Assembly: GCA_947455585.1 (NCBI GenBank)
Contig: CANGOY010000137.1
Location: 1 to 5,774, forward strand
DNA length: 5,774 nucleotides
Reading direction: 5' to 3'
DNA from: Comamonadaceae bacterium
GTDB lineage: Bacteria > Pseudomonadota > Gammaproteobacteria > Burkholderiales > Burkholderiaceae_C
Within the stretch, counting starts at the first letter, position 1; each line of letters begins with the position of its first letter. Under the pieces are notes generated by a model. That model worked only from the letters and a program-made list of their open reading frames with translations, had not been told where the DNA came from and did not search any database. Below are positions 1 to 4,610 of the stretch, piece by piece. Made by a program: the position numbers and the translations under genes.

Positions 1-725
1 AGCTCTTGCGAAGCGTTGCCTAACAACACACCGCCACCGGTATAGATGTAGGGACGCTTGGCAGCCATTAACAGCTGTAAGGCTTTGCGAAGTTGACCGC
101 CATGGCCTTTGCGCACAGGGTTGTAAGAGCGCATTTGCACTTCAGCTGGGTAGCCTTCGTACGTGGTCTTCTTGAAAGATACGTCTTTTGGAATGTCCAC
201 CACCACAGGACCAGGACGGCCGCTGCGTGCGATATGGAAAGCTTTCTTCAGCGTCAAAGCCAAGTCACGAACGTCTTTGACCAAGAAATTATGTTTAACG
301 ATGGGGCGTGTGATACCAATGGTGTCGCACTCTTGGAAAGCATCCAGGCCAATCGCGTGCGTGGGCACTTGACCGGTGATGATGACCATAGGAATGCTGT
401 CCATGTACGCCGTGGCAATCCCTGTCACGGCATTGGTGGCACCGGGGCCAGATGTGACCAAGGCAACACCCACATCACCCGTGGCACGGGCGTAGCCGTC
501 AGCCGCGTGAACCGCCGCTTGTTCGTGACGAACCAGCACGTGTTGAATCGTGTTTTGGTTGTACAGCGCGTCGTAGATATAGAGAACTGAGCCGCCAGGG
601 TAACCCCAGATGTGCTTGACATTTTCGGCTTGCAGGGCTTTGACGAGAATCTCGGCGCCCATCAGTTCTTGTGCTTGACCGCCAGCGGCGGCTGCGGAAT
701 GCGATTCCGACTTTGTGTTATCCAT
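1..725 (-). CDS. ilvB: Acetolactate synthase large (catalytic) subunit, 5' part, cut by the left window edge
   Basis: This is the catalytic subunit of acetohydroxyacid synthase, the ThDP-, FAD- and Mg-dependent cytoplasmic enzyme that opens branched-chain amino acid synthesis: two pyruvates to acetolactate, or pyruvate plus 2-ketobutyrate to acetohydroxybutyrate. The frame is open from ATG at 725 to the window edge, giving about 241 residues of a family usually 570-600 long. Visible are GYPGG (41-45), the RHEQAA segment whose Glu68 is the expected ThDP-activating glutamate, the ADGYARATG run (75-83), SGPGATN (92-98), the DAFQE motif (128-132) and GRPGPVVVDIPKDV (169-182). The ThDP-pyrophosphate domain lies outside. 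About 20 poorly conserved residues precede the domain. AAAAGG at 733-738, 7 nt upstream, supports the start. The gene is divergent from the sigma operon. In relatives ilvN/ilvH and ilvC usually follow, but they are not visible here. ilvI is an equally valid symbol. Confidence 0.96.
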   Translation of the reverse strand, partial: MDNTKSESHSAAAAGGQAQELMGAEILVKALQAENVKHIWGYPGGSVLYIYDALYNQNTIQHVLVRHEQAAVHAADGYARATGDVGVALVTSGPGATNAVTGIATAYMDSIPMVIITGQVPTHAIGLDAFQECDTIGITRPIVKHNFLVKDVRDLALTLKKAFHIARSGRPGPVVVDIPKDVSFKKTTYEGYPAEVQMRSYNPVRKGHGGQLRKALQLLMAAKRPYIYTGGGVLLGNASQE

Positions 726-882
726 TTTTGTACCTTTTAACCTGAGTGAATTTCGTCAACGAAAAACCTTGGGTGCTTCTTGGCGAACCCTTGTGGGGCA
801 GCATCGAAACTTTGGACCTTCAGCCATAGACGCATGGTTCGCGCCGGACCCAGACCCGTTTGCCTTTTTTGTCGAATTGCAG
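726..882 (-). promoter_or_regulatory. Putative 5' leader of ilvB with hairpins and a 32-codon upstream frame
   Basis: If the minus-strand promoter at 889-897 is used, the ilvB transcript starts near 882 and carries about 157 untranslated nt, long for a simple leader. On the minus strand it holds a frame of 32 codons (ATG at 835-833, TAA at 739-737). It also holds a small perfect hairpin, TTTCG-TTGA-CGAAA (764-751). Two pairings would exclude each other: 836-845 with 782-789 (GGCGCGAACC with GGTTCGCC, 2-nt bulge), and 783-790 with 771-776. The second is followed after 4 nt by five T (766-762). The frame shows no run of Ile, Leu or Val codons, so this is not a textbook attenuator. The pairings were found by eye and may be chance. 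Confidence 0.3.
733..738 (-). promoter_or_regulatory. Ribosome binding site of ilvB
   Basis: The minus strand reads AAAAGG, separated by 7 nt from the ATG at 725-723. This fixes the ilvB start. The site overlaps the TAA of a short upstream reading frame (835-737), so translation of that frame, if it happens, would end on the ilvB ribosome site. Confidence 0.7.
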
Positions 883-888
883 CCTGCG

Positions 889-897
889 ATTATGACA
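889..897 (-). promoter_or_regulatory. Candidate extended -10 promoter of ilvB
   Basis: The minus strand reads TGTCATAAT. CATAAT matches five of six bases of the sigma-70 -10 box and is preceded by a TGn extension. At 17-bp spacing the -35 hexamer is CTGAAT (917-912), only a 3/6 match, as is usual when an extended -10 carries the promoter. The start site would be near 882. It mirrors the plus-strand promoter at 946-954. Confidence 0.5.
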
Positions 898-898
898 C

Positions 899-911
899 CT
901 TCCTTTGGAAG
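899..911. promoter_or_regulatory. Perfect 13-bp dyad between the divergent promoters, candidate operator
   Basis: CTTCC-TTT-GGAAG is a perfect inverted repeat with a 3-bp centre. It lies inside the -35/-10 spacer of the ilvB promoter candidate and directly beside its -10 region, a position suited to a repressor or activator. I do not recognise the protein that would bind. Short dyads do occur by chance, so confidence is low. Confidence 0.3.
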
Positions 912-945
912 ATTCAGTCTTAAGCACACAAAAACCCTTGGCAAG

Positions 946-954
946 TGACATAAT
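946..954 (+). promoter_or_regulatory. Candidate extended -10 promoter of the sigma-factor operon
   Basis: TGACATAAT is a TGn-extended -10 with CATAAT matching five of six consensus bases. No good -35 is seen at 16-18 bp. The start site would be near 961, leaving an untranslated leader of about 27 nt before the GTG at 988. A perfect short dyad, CTTG-G-CAAG (937-945), abuts it upstream. The promoter looks like a housekeeping sigma-70 type. I see no GGAAC-like ECF -35 that would suggest autoregulation. Confidence 0.5.
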
Positions 955-987
955 CGCGCCCGATTCAAACTTGAACTAACTACCTTA

Positions 988-1554
988 GTGGCCACCGAAC
1001 AAGAACTGTCAGACTTTCTGAAAAACGTTGAGAAGCGGGCCTTCAAACGTTCGGTCTACCACGTTCGGGATGACGAAGCGGCTTTGGACATCGTGCAAGA
1101 CAGCATGATGAAACTCGCCGAGCACTACGGCGACAAGCCTGCTGCCGAGCTTCCCATGCTATTTCACCGCATCTTGTCAAACACCACGCTTGACTGGTTT
1201 CGGCGCAACAAAACACGCCGAGCGCTGTTTAGCAACTTCAGTGACTTCGATTCGGACAAAGACGATGGTGAATTTGACCTTTTAGAGGCCTTGGCCGTCG
1301 ATAACGACAGCCAAACCACTCAAAGCGCCGAAGACAATTTCGCCAGCATCGCCAAGGTGCATGATATTGAAGAAGAAATACAAAATTTGCCAGCACGTCA
1401 ACGAGAAGCCTTCCTGTTGCGTTATTGGGAAGACTTAGACGTTTCTGAGACTGCTGCAGCCATGGGCTGCTCGGAGGGGAGCGTTAAAACTCACTGTTCT
1501 CGGGCTGTTTTAGCGCTCAGCAAAGCGCTCAAAGAAAAAGGAATTCAACCATGA
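988..1554 (+). CDS. ECF-like sigma-70 family RNA polymerase sigma factor
   Basis: This is a two-domain sigma factor of 188 residues that would direct RNA polymerase to a specific promoter set. Region 2 covers about residues 7-78, with the core-binding helix ALDIVQDSMMKL (32-43) and the LDWFRRNKTRR end (68-78). Region 4 covers about 127-183: LPARQREAFLLRYWEDLDV, then a helix-turn-helix with SETAAAMGCSEGSVKTHCSR (153-172). There is no region 1.1 or 3, which places it in the ECF-type group. The linker of about 48 residues (79-126) is long and very acidic (DFDSDKDDGEFD). GTG at 988 is the only usable start: the frame is open back to a TGA at 946-948 without an ATG. No clear Shine-Dalgarno precedes it. 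It heads a six-gene operon and overlaps the next gene by ATGA. It is recognisable as the Burkholderiales sigma usually followed by DUF3619. Its regulon is unknown to me. Confidence 0.93.
   Translation: MATEQELSDFLKNVEKRAFKRSVYHVRDDEAALDIVQDSMMKLAEHYGDKPAAELPMLFHRILSNTTLDWFRRNKTRRALFSNFSDFDSDKDDGEFDLLEALAVDNDSQTTQSAEDNFASIAKVHDIEEEIQNLPARQREAFLLRYWEDLDVSETAAAMGCSEGSVKTHCSRAVLALSKALKEKGIQP
1536..1542 (+). promoter_or_regulatory. Ribosome binding site of the DUF3619 gene, inside the sigma gene
   Basis: AAAAGGA lies 8 nt before the ATG at 1551, within the last codons of the sigma gene. It is the best Shine-Dalgarno of the plus-strand operon and stands out beside the sigma gene itself, which has none that is clear. 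The second protein may therefore be made more efficiently than the sigma factor, as would suit an inhibitor. Confidence 0.7.
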
Positions 1555-1988
1555 CACCTACCGCAAACACCCAAGATGAATTTGGCTTGCGTATTGCTGC
1601 ACGTCTGAATTCAGCCAGCCTTGACCTGCCCCACGACATTTCCGAGCGTCTGCGTGCCGCACGCACCCGTGCCGTTGCTGCTCGCTTGAAGCCACAAACT
1701 CAGTTGCAAACCAGCACAGCCGTGGTTCACCAAAACGGTACTGCCTTGCTGAGCTTTGGAGGCGACGAAGGCTTGAACATTTGGAGTCGCTTGGCCTCCC
1801 TGCTGCCATTGATTGCGTTGGTGGCTGGTTTGGCAATGATTCAAAACGTCATGGATGACGACCGAGCCAACGAACTGGCAGAAATTGACTCTGCCTTGCT
1901 CGTTGACGACTTGCCCCCCGCCGCCTATGCAGACCCCGGCTTTCTTCAATTCTTGAAGAACCCGATTGCTGCCGAATCCAAAGAATAA
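1551..1988 (+). CDS. DUF3619 family single-pass membrane protein, possible anti-sigma factor
   Basis: This 145-residue protein has one membrane segment. Residues 1-79 should be cytoplasmic, with a conserved-looking amphipathic part (FGLRIAARLN, 11-20; PHDISERLRAARTRAVAA, 27-44). About residues 81-98 are hydrophobic (LASLLPLIALVAGLAMI). The acidic tail (MDDDRANELAEIDSALLVDDLPP) ends with YADPGFLQFLK (126-136), which I recall as the family signature. Arginines before the membrane segment and acids after it predict N-in, C-out. The gene starts inside the sigma stop codon (ATGA), so the two are translationally coupled. A short cytosolic domain, one TM and coupling to an ECF sigma is the usual anti-sigma layout. 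No ZAS zinc motif (HxxxCxxC) is present, and the role is inferred, not shown. The family is otherwise of unknown function. Confidence 0.85.
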   Translation: MTPTANTQDEFGLRIAARLNSASLDLPHDISERLRAARTRAVAARLKPQTQLQTSTAVVHQNGTALLSFGGDEGLNIWSRLASLLPLIALVAGLAMIQNVMDDDRANELAEIDSALLVDDLPPAAYADPGFLQFLKNPIAAESKE

Positions 1989-1996
1989 CTGCAACT

Positions 1997-2656
1997 ATGC
2001 TGCTACAACGCTCGGTCACCATCACACTCGCCGCCCAACTCTTGTTGAGTGGCGCTGGGATGCTGTCCAGCGAAATTATTTGCGCACAAACAACGCCTTT
2101 GGCAACGGCCAAAGTGGCACCGAGCTTGCCCGGTCGTCCTTTGTGGATGGATTTGGCAGAATCTCAACAACAAGCCCTCGCCCCATTGGCGCAACTGTGG
2201 CCAACGATGACCGAGCCACACAAGCGCAAATGGCTTGCTGTCTCCCAAAACTTCGGACAGCTCTCGGCCGACGAACAAACCACCGTGCAAGGCCGTATGC
2301 GTGAGTGGGCTGCCCTAAGCCCTCAACAACGCTCCGCTGCGCGATTGAACTACGCAGATGCCAAACAGCTGCTGCAAGAAGACAAAAAAGCCAAGTGGGA
2401 GGCCTACCAAGCCCTTTCACCTGAGGCCAAGCAAAAATTGGCGGCACAGCAACCCACGCAACCTGTGATGGGCGCAGCGCCAGCTGCAAAACCGGTGTCA
2501 CCCGCCAAGCTCACCACACCGCCATTGGCCAGCACCAACAAGGCTTTGCCTCGCATCGCCTCAGACCAAGCAGCCCCCACCACCTTGCTGCCAACGCCAC
2601 TCACCAGCACCACACCGGCAAGCGCCAGCACTGAAAGTGCAGTCACACCGCAATGA
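1997..2656 (+). CDS. DUF3106 family exported protein with 18-residue helical repeats
   Basis: This 219-residue protein is probably secreted to the periplasm. A signal peptide is visible: basic N-end (Gln4-Arg5), hydrophobic 7-23, and a possible cleavage after Ala30 (ICA-QTT). The Cys29 context (EIIC) is not a good lipobox. Residues 45-150 form the DUF3106 region, helical and rich in Trp, Gln and Lys. It contains an aromatic-x-x-Leu/Met-Ser/Thr/Ala motif at Trp50, Trp68, Phe86 and Trp104 (exactly 18 apart) and again at Tyr137. From about 150 on the chain is a low-complexity Pro/Ala/Thr/Ser tail. The start lies 8 nt after the DUF3619 stop with a weak ribosome site. Function is unknown. The repeats recall the LTxxQ helices of periplasmic Spy/CpxP/CnrX-type proteins, so a sensor partner of the sigma/DUF3619 pair is a reasonable guess. 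Confidence 0.85.
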   Translation: MLLQRSVTITLAAQLLLSGAGMLSSEIICAQTTPLATAKVAPSLPGRPLWMDLAESQQQALAPLAQLWPTMTEPHKRKWLAVSQNFGQLSADEQTTVQGRMREWAALSPQQRSAARLNYADAKQLLQEDKKAKWEAYQALSPEAKQKLAAQQPTQPVMGAAPAAKPVSPAKLTTPPLASTNKALPRIASDQAAPTTLLPTPLTSTTPASASTESAVTPQ

Positions 2657-3162
2657 CACCGGAGTTGACCGCACCTAGCCTGCGTCGCCGCATGGCTTGC
2701 TGGCTCTACGAGGGCCTGCTTTTATTTGGTGTGCTGTTCATCTCGGGTTACTTATTCAGCACCCTCAGCCAGTCGCGCCATGCGCTAGACAATCGCCACG
2801 GTTTGCAAGCCTTTTTGTTTTTGGTGGTCGGTATTTATTTCACTTGGTTTGGTCAAAAAGGCCAAACCTTGGCCATGAAAACTTGGCACATCCGCGTGGT
2901 CGATGTCCACGGCCAAGCGCTCACCCAAAAACGTGCCTTCGTCCGCTACCTGCTGAGCTGGATTTGGTTCATTCCGCCCTTGGCCATCCTCGCGCCTTAC
3001 GCACTCACTGGCGGCGAAACCGCCGTGTTGTTTTTGGGATGGGTCGCAGTTTGGGCTTTGCTGAGTCGCTTTCATCCACAGCGACAGTATTGGCATGACG
3101 CCTTAGCTGGCACCCGCTTGGTGAATGCAGCGCCCATCAAGCCTTCGGAGCCCAAAACTTAA
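2653..3162 (+). CDS. RDD family integral membrane protein
   Basis: This 169-residue protein has about four membrane segments (near 17-37, 51-66, 98-118 and 121-138). The RDD pattern begins with RRRMACWLYE (11-20), where Glu20 stands at the place where most members have Asp. The family loop GQTLAMKTWHIRVVD (70-84) follows segment 2, and YWHDALAGTRLV (146-157) closes the domain. RDD proteins are inner-membrane proteins. Some members have been linked to ion transport or exchange, but for this subgroup I know no function. The start overlaps the DUF3106 stop by ATGA, and the ribosome site is weak, so translation is likely coupled. The 13 residues after the domain are hydrophilic. The family assignment is firm and the role is open. 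Confidence 0.92.
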   Translation: MTPELTAPSLRRRMACWLYEGLLLFGVLFISGYLFSTLSQSRHALDNRHGLQAFLFLVVGIYFTWFGQKGQTLAMKTWHIRVVDVHGQALTQKRAFVRYLLSWIWFIPPLAILAPYALTGGETAVLFLGWVAVWALLSRFHPQRQYWHDALAGTRLVNAAPIKPSEPKT

Positions 3163-3179
3163 GCGTTACAGTTCAAGCT

Positions 3180-3560
3180 ATGAGTGCAAATCCACAAAAA
3201 AACCGAACCGGCTTGAACCGCGTTTGGCATGCCTTCGGTTACTCCCTCAGCGGACTCAAAGCCGGATGGCATGAAAAAGCCTTTCGTCAAGAAGCCATTG
3301 GTGCATTCGTGTTGCTGCCACTGGCTTTTTACGTGGGTCAAACATGGGAAGAAACCGCTTTACTGGCAGGCACCGTGGTGCTGGTCATGGTGGTTGAACT
3401 GCTCAACACAGGCATCGAATCTGCCATTGACCGTATTGGCCCTGAGTGGCACGAGCTGGCCAAGCGGGCCAAAGACACAGGCAGCGCTGCCGTGCTGTTG
3501 AGCTTGTTGCTGTGCATTGCTGTTTGGGCTGCAGCCATTCGCGCTAACTACTTCGCTTGA
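3180..3560 (+). CDS. dgkA: Diacylglycerol kinase, prokaryotic DgkA type
   Basis: DgkA is a small inner-membrane enzyme that phosphorylates diacylglycerol with ATP to phosphatidate, recycling lipid left over from transfer of phosphoglycerol head groups. At 126 residues it matches the usual 120-130. The N-terminal amphipathic part (GYSLSGLKAGWHEKAFRQE, 20-38) is followed by three membrane helices. The active-site positions known from the E. coli enzyme are all present: Glu73, Asn76, Glu80 and Asp84 in the ELLNTGIESAIDR segment, then His91 and the AKDTGSAAV motif (97-105) with Lys98 and Asp99. It lies 17 nt after the RDD gene and directly before the LOG gene, so it is most likely cotranscribed. 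No convincing Shine-Dalgarno precedes the ATG. Its place behind an ECF sigma and membrane proteins suits an envelope-linked operon, but it may simply be a passenger. Confidence 0.96.
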   Translation: MSANPQKNRTGLNRVWHAFGYSLSGLKAGWHEKAFRQEAIGAFVLLPLAFYVGQTWEETALLAGTVVLVMVVELLNTGIESAIDRIGPEWHELAKRAKDTGSAAVLLSLLLCIAVWAAAIRANYFA

Positions 3561-3568
3561 AAGCGTCC

Positions 3569-4156
3569 ATGACCTCCCCTGCTTTTTCAGTATGCGTTTA
3601 CTGCGGTTCACGCAACGGCGCCCTGCCCGCCTACGCCGAGGTGGCGCGCCAAGTGGGTACTTGGATTGGCCAGCACAACGGCCAACTGGTGTACGGCGGC
3701 GGCAACAACGGTTTGATGGGCCTCGTGGCTCAAGCCACTGCCGACGCAGGCGGTAGCGTCGTAGGCATCATTCCCAAAGCACTACAAACCAAAGAAAACA
3801 CACGCACCGCGTGTACCGAGCTGCATGTGGTCGACACCATGCACGAGCGCAAGCACATGATGGCCGAACGAGCCGATGTGTTTTTGGCCTTGCCAGGTGG
3901 CATTGGCACATTTGAAGAGTTCTTTGAAGTATGGACTTGGCGTCAACTGGGCTACCACGACAAGCCCATTGGTTTGCTCAACACCCAAGGCTATTACGAC
4001 GGCTTGCTGGCATTTGCAAAAAACAGCGTGAGCCAAGGCTTTTTGAACGACTGGCAAATGGGCTTGATTCGTAGCGGCACAGAACCCACGGCCTTGCTGC
4101 AAGAGCTGGTACAAACCGCAGGCTTTGCGCCAGAGCCGAAGCTGGCTGGCCTCTAA
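3569..4156 (+). CDS. LOG family (TIGR00730) Rossmann-fold nucleotide phosphoribohydrolase
   Basis: This is a cytosolic enzyme of the lysine-decarboxylase-like LOG family. Characterised members cleave nucleoside 5'-monophosphates, including cytokinin ribotides, to free base and ribose 5-phosphate. The older label lysine decarboxylase is misleading. Motifs in order, numbered from ATG 3569 (195 residues): VYCGSR (10-15), GGGNNGLMG (43-51), VVGIIPKAL (64-72), ERKHMM with the catalytic Arg94 (93-98), and PGGIGTFEE (109-117), which holds the catalytic Glu. I prefer ATG 3569 because GAAAG (3559-3563) sits 5 nt upstream and the extra four residues look unconserved. A TTG at 3557 overlapping the dgkA stop (TTGA) would give 199 residues and cannot be excluded. 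It is the last gene of the operon, 9 nt before the terminator hairpin. The natural bacterial substrate is unclear, perhaps AMP or other purine ribotides. Confidence 0.94.
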   Translation: MTSPAFSVCVYCGSRNGALPAYAEVARQVGTWIGQHNGQLVYGGGNNGLMGLVAQATADAGGSVVGIIPKALQTKENTRTACTELHVVDTMHERKHMMAERADVFLALPGGIGTFEEFFEVWTWRQLGYHDKPIGLLNTQGYYDGLLAFAKNSVSQGFLNDWQMGLIRSGTEPTALLQELVQTAGFAPEPKLAGL

Positions 4157-4165
4157 ACCCAACAA

Positions 4166-4197
4166 AAAAGCCGCGGCCCCTTCAGGCTGCGGCTTTT
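4166..4197. terminator. Bidirectional intrinsic terminator between the LOG gene and glnB
   Basis: Arms 4166-4178 and 4185-4197 form a 13-bp stem (AAAAGCCGCGGCC with GGCTGCGGCTTTT, one G-T pair) and a 6-nt loop, CCTTCA. On the plus strand it ends in TTTTGCATTT. On the minus strand it ends in TTTTTTGTT, the stronger U-tract. It lies between convergent genes, 9 nt after the plus-strand operon and 31 nt beyond the glnB stop, and so should end both transcripts. Confidence 0.9.
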
Positions 4198-4206
4198 GCA
4201 TTTGAA

Positions 4207-4226
4207 GCGCGAGACTTCAGTCGCGC
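4207..4226. repeat. Second hairpin just beyond the glnB stop codon
   Basis: GCGCGA (4207-4212) pairs perfectly with TCGCGC (4221-4226) around an 8-nt loop. No T-run follows it in either direction at once, so it is not a terminator alone. In the glnB transcript it would sit between the stop and the main terminator and might protect the 3' end from nucleases. That role is inferred. Confidence 0.5.
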
Positions 4227-4228
4227 AA

Positions 4229-4567
4229 TTAAATCGCGGTTTCGTCCAACTCGCCTGTACGAATGCGCACCACACGCTCCACAGCGGTGATGAAAATTTT
4301 GCCGTCACCAATCTTGCCAGTTCGAGCTGCGCGCACGATGGCGTCTACGCAGTTGTCCACATCAGCGGATTTGACTGTCACTTCCACCTTCACCTTGGGC
4401 AAGAAGTCAACCACGTACTCAGCGCCACGGTACAACTCAGTGTGGCCTTTTTGACGACCAAAACCTTTGACCTCGGTCACGGTCAACCCCGTCACACCAC
4501 ACTCAGCCAATGCTTCGCGCACTTCTTCGAGTTTGAATGGTTTGATAACGGCTGTGATTTGCTTCAT
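4229..4567 (-). CDS. glnB: Nitrogen regulatory protein PII
   Basis: This is the trimeric cytosolic signal protein that binds ATP/ADP and 2-oxoglutarate and is uridylylated by GlnD under nitrogen limitation. It controls GlnE, NtrB and other partners. At 112 residues it has the exact canonical length. The T-loop (about 36-55) reads FGRQKGHTELYRGAEYVVDF, with the uridylylation site Tyr51 and the conserved Gln39. The B-loop TGKIGDGKIF (83-92) and the C-terminal RIRTGE (101-106) are intact. The start is fixed by AAGGA at 4576-4580, 8 nt upstream. It follows nadE on the same strand after 37 bp, so the two are likely cotranscribed. GlnB rather than GlnK is favoured by the close match to betaproteobacterial GlnB and by the absence of an amtB neighbour in view. 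The window ends the operon here at a strong terminator. Confidence 0.97.
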   Translation of the reverse strand: MKQITAVIKPFKLEEVREALAECGVTGLTVTEVKGFGRQKGHTELYRGAEYVVDFLPKVKVEVTVKSADVDNCVDAIVRAARTGKIGDGKIFITAVERVVRIRTGELDETAI

Positions 4568-4575
4568 GGTTTGAG

Positions 4576-4580
4576 TCCTT
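4576..4580 (-). promoter_or_regulatory. Ribosome binding site of glnB
   Basis: AAGGA on the minus strand, 8 nt before ATG 4567, lies within the 37-bp gap after nadE. It allows glnB to be translated independently of nadE. Confidence 0.7.
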
Positions 4581-4596
4581 GAGATTCAATGAAAAG

Positions 4597-4610
4597 GCCT
4601 GTTCTCAGGC
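4597..4610 (-). terminator. Short hairpin over the nadE stop codon, possible attenuator before glnB
   Basis: The minus strand reads GCCTG-AGAA-CAGGC followed by CTTTTC. The 5-bp stem contains the nadE TGA (4607-4605), and a four-T run follows. As a terminator it is weak, but it could reduce readthrough into glnB or mark an RNA processing site. A chance hairpin is possible. Confidence 0.3.

Noticed and set aside
93..590. 165-codon plus-strand frame
   Set aside because: It lies wholly opposite the acetolactate synthase gene, whose motifs are intact. The translation shows no domain and no ribosome site, so it is a frame shadow.
756..1046. 96-codon minus-strand frame spanning the divergent region
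   Set aside because: It runs through the sigma-gene start and both promoter candidates with low-complexity Ser/Lys/Arg content. Its internal ATG at 827 gives another short frame in the ilvB leader that competes with the one at 835, and neither has a good ribosome site.
2098..2112. Possible lipoprotein processing at Cys29 of the DUF3106 protein (codon near 2081)
   Set aside because: The residues before the Cys are E-I-I, which do not fit the usual lipobox with Gly/Ala/Ser at -1. A standard signal peptidase I site after Ala30 fits better.
3782..4201. 139-codon minus-strand frame
   Set aside because: It is antisense to the LOG gene and begins within the terminator hairpin. It has no independent support.
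4196..4582. 128-codon plus-strand frame opposite glnB
   Set aside because: glnB is complete and canonical on the other strand. This frame starts inside the terminator and has no recognisable domain.
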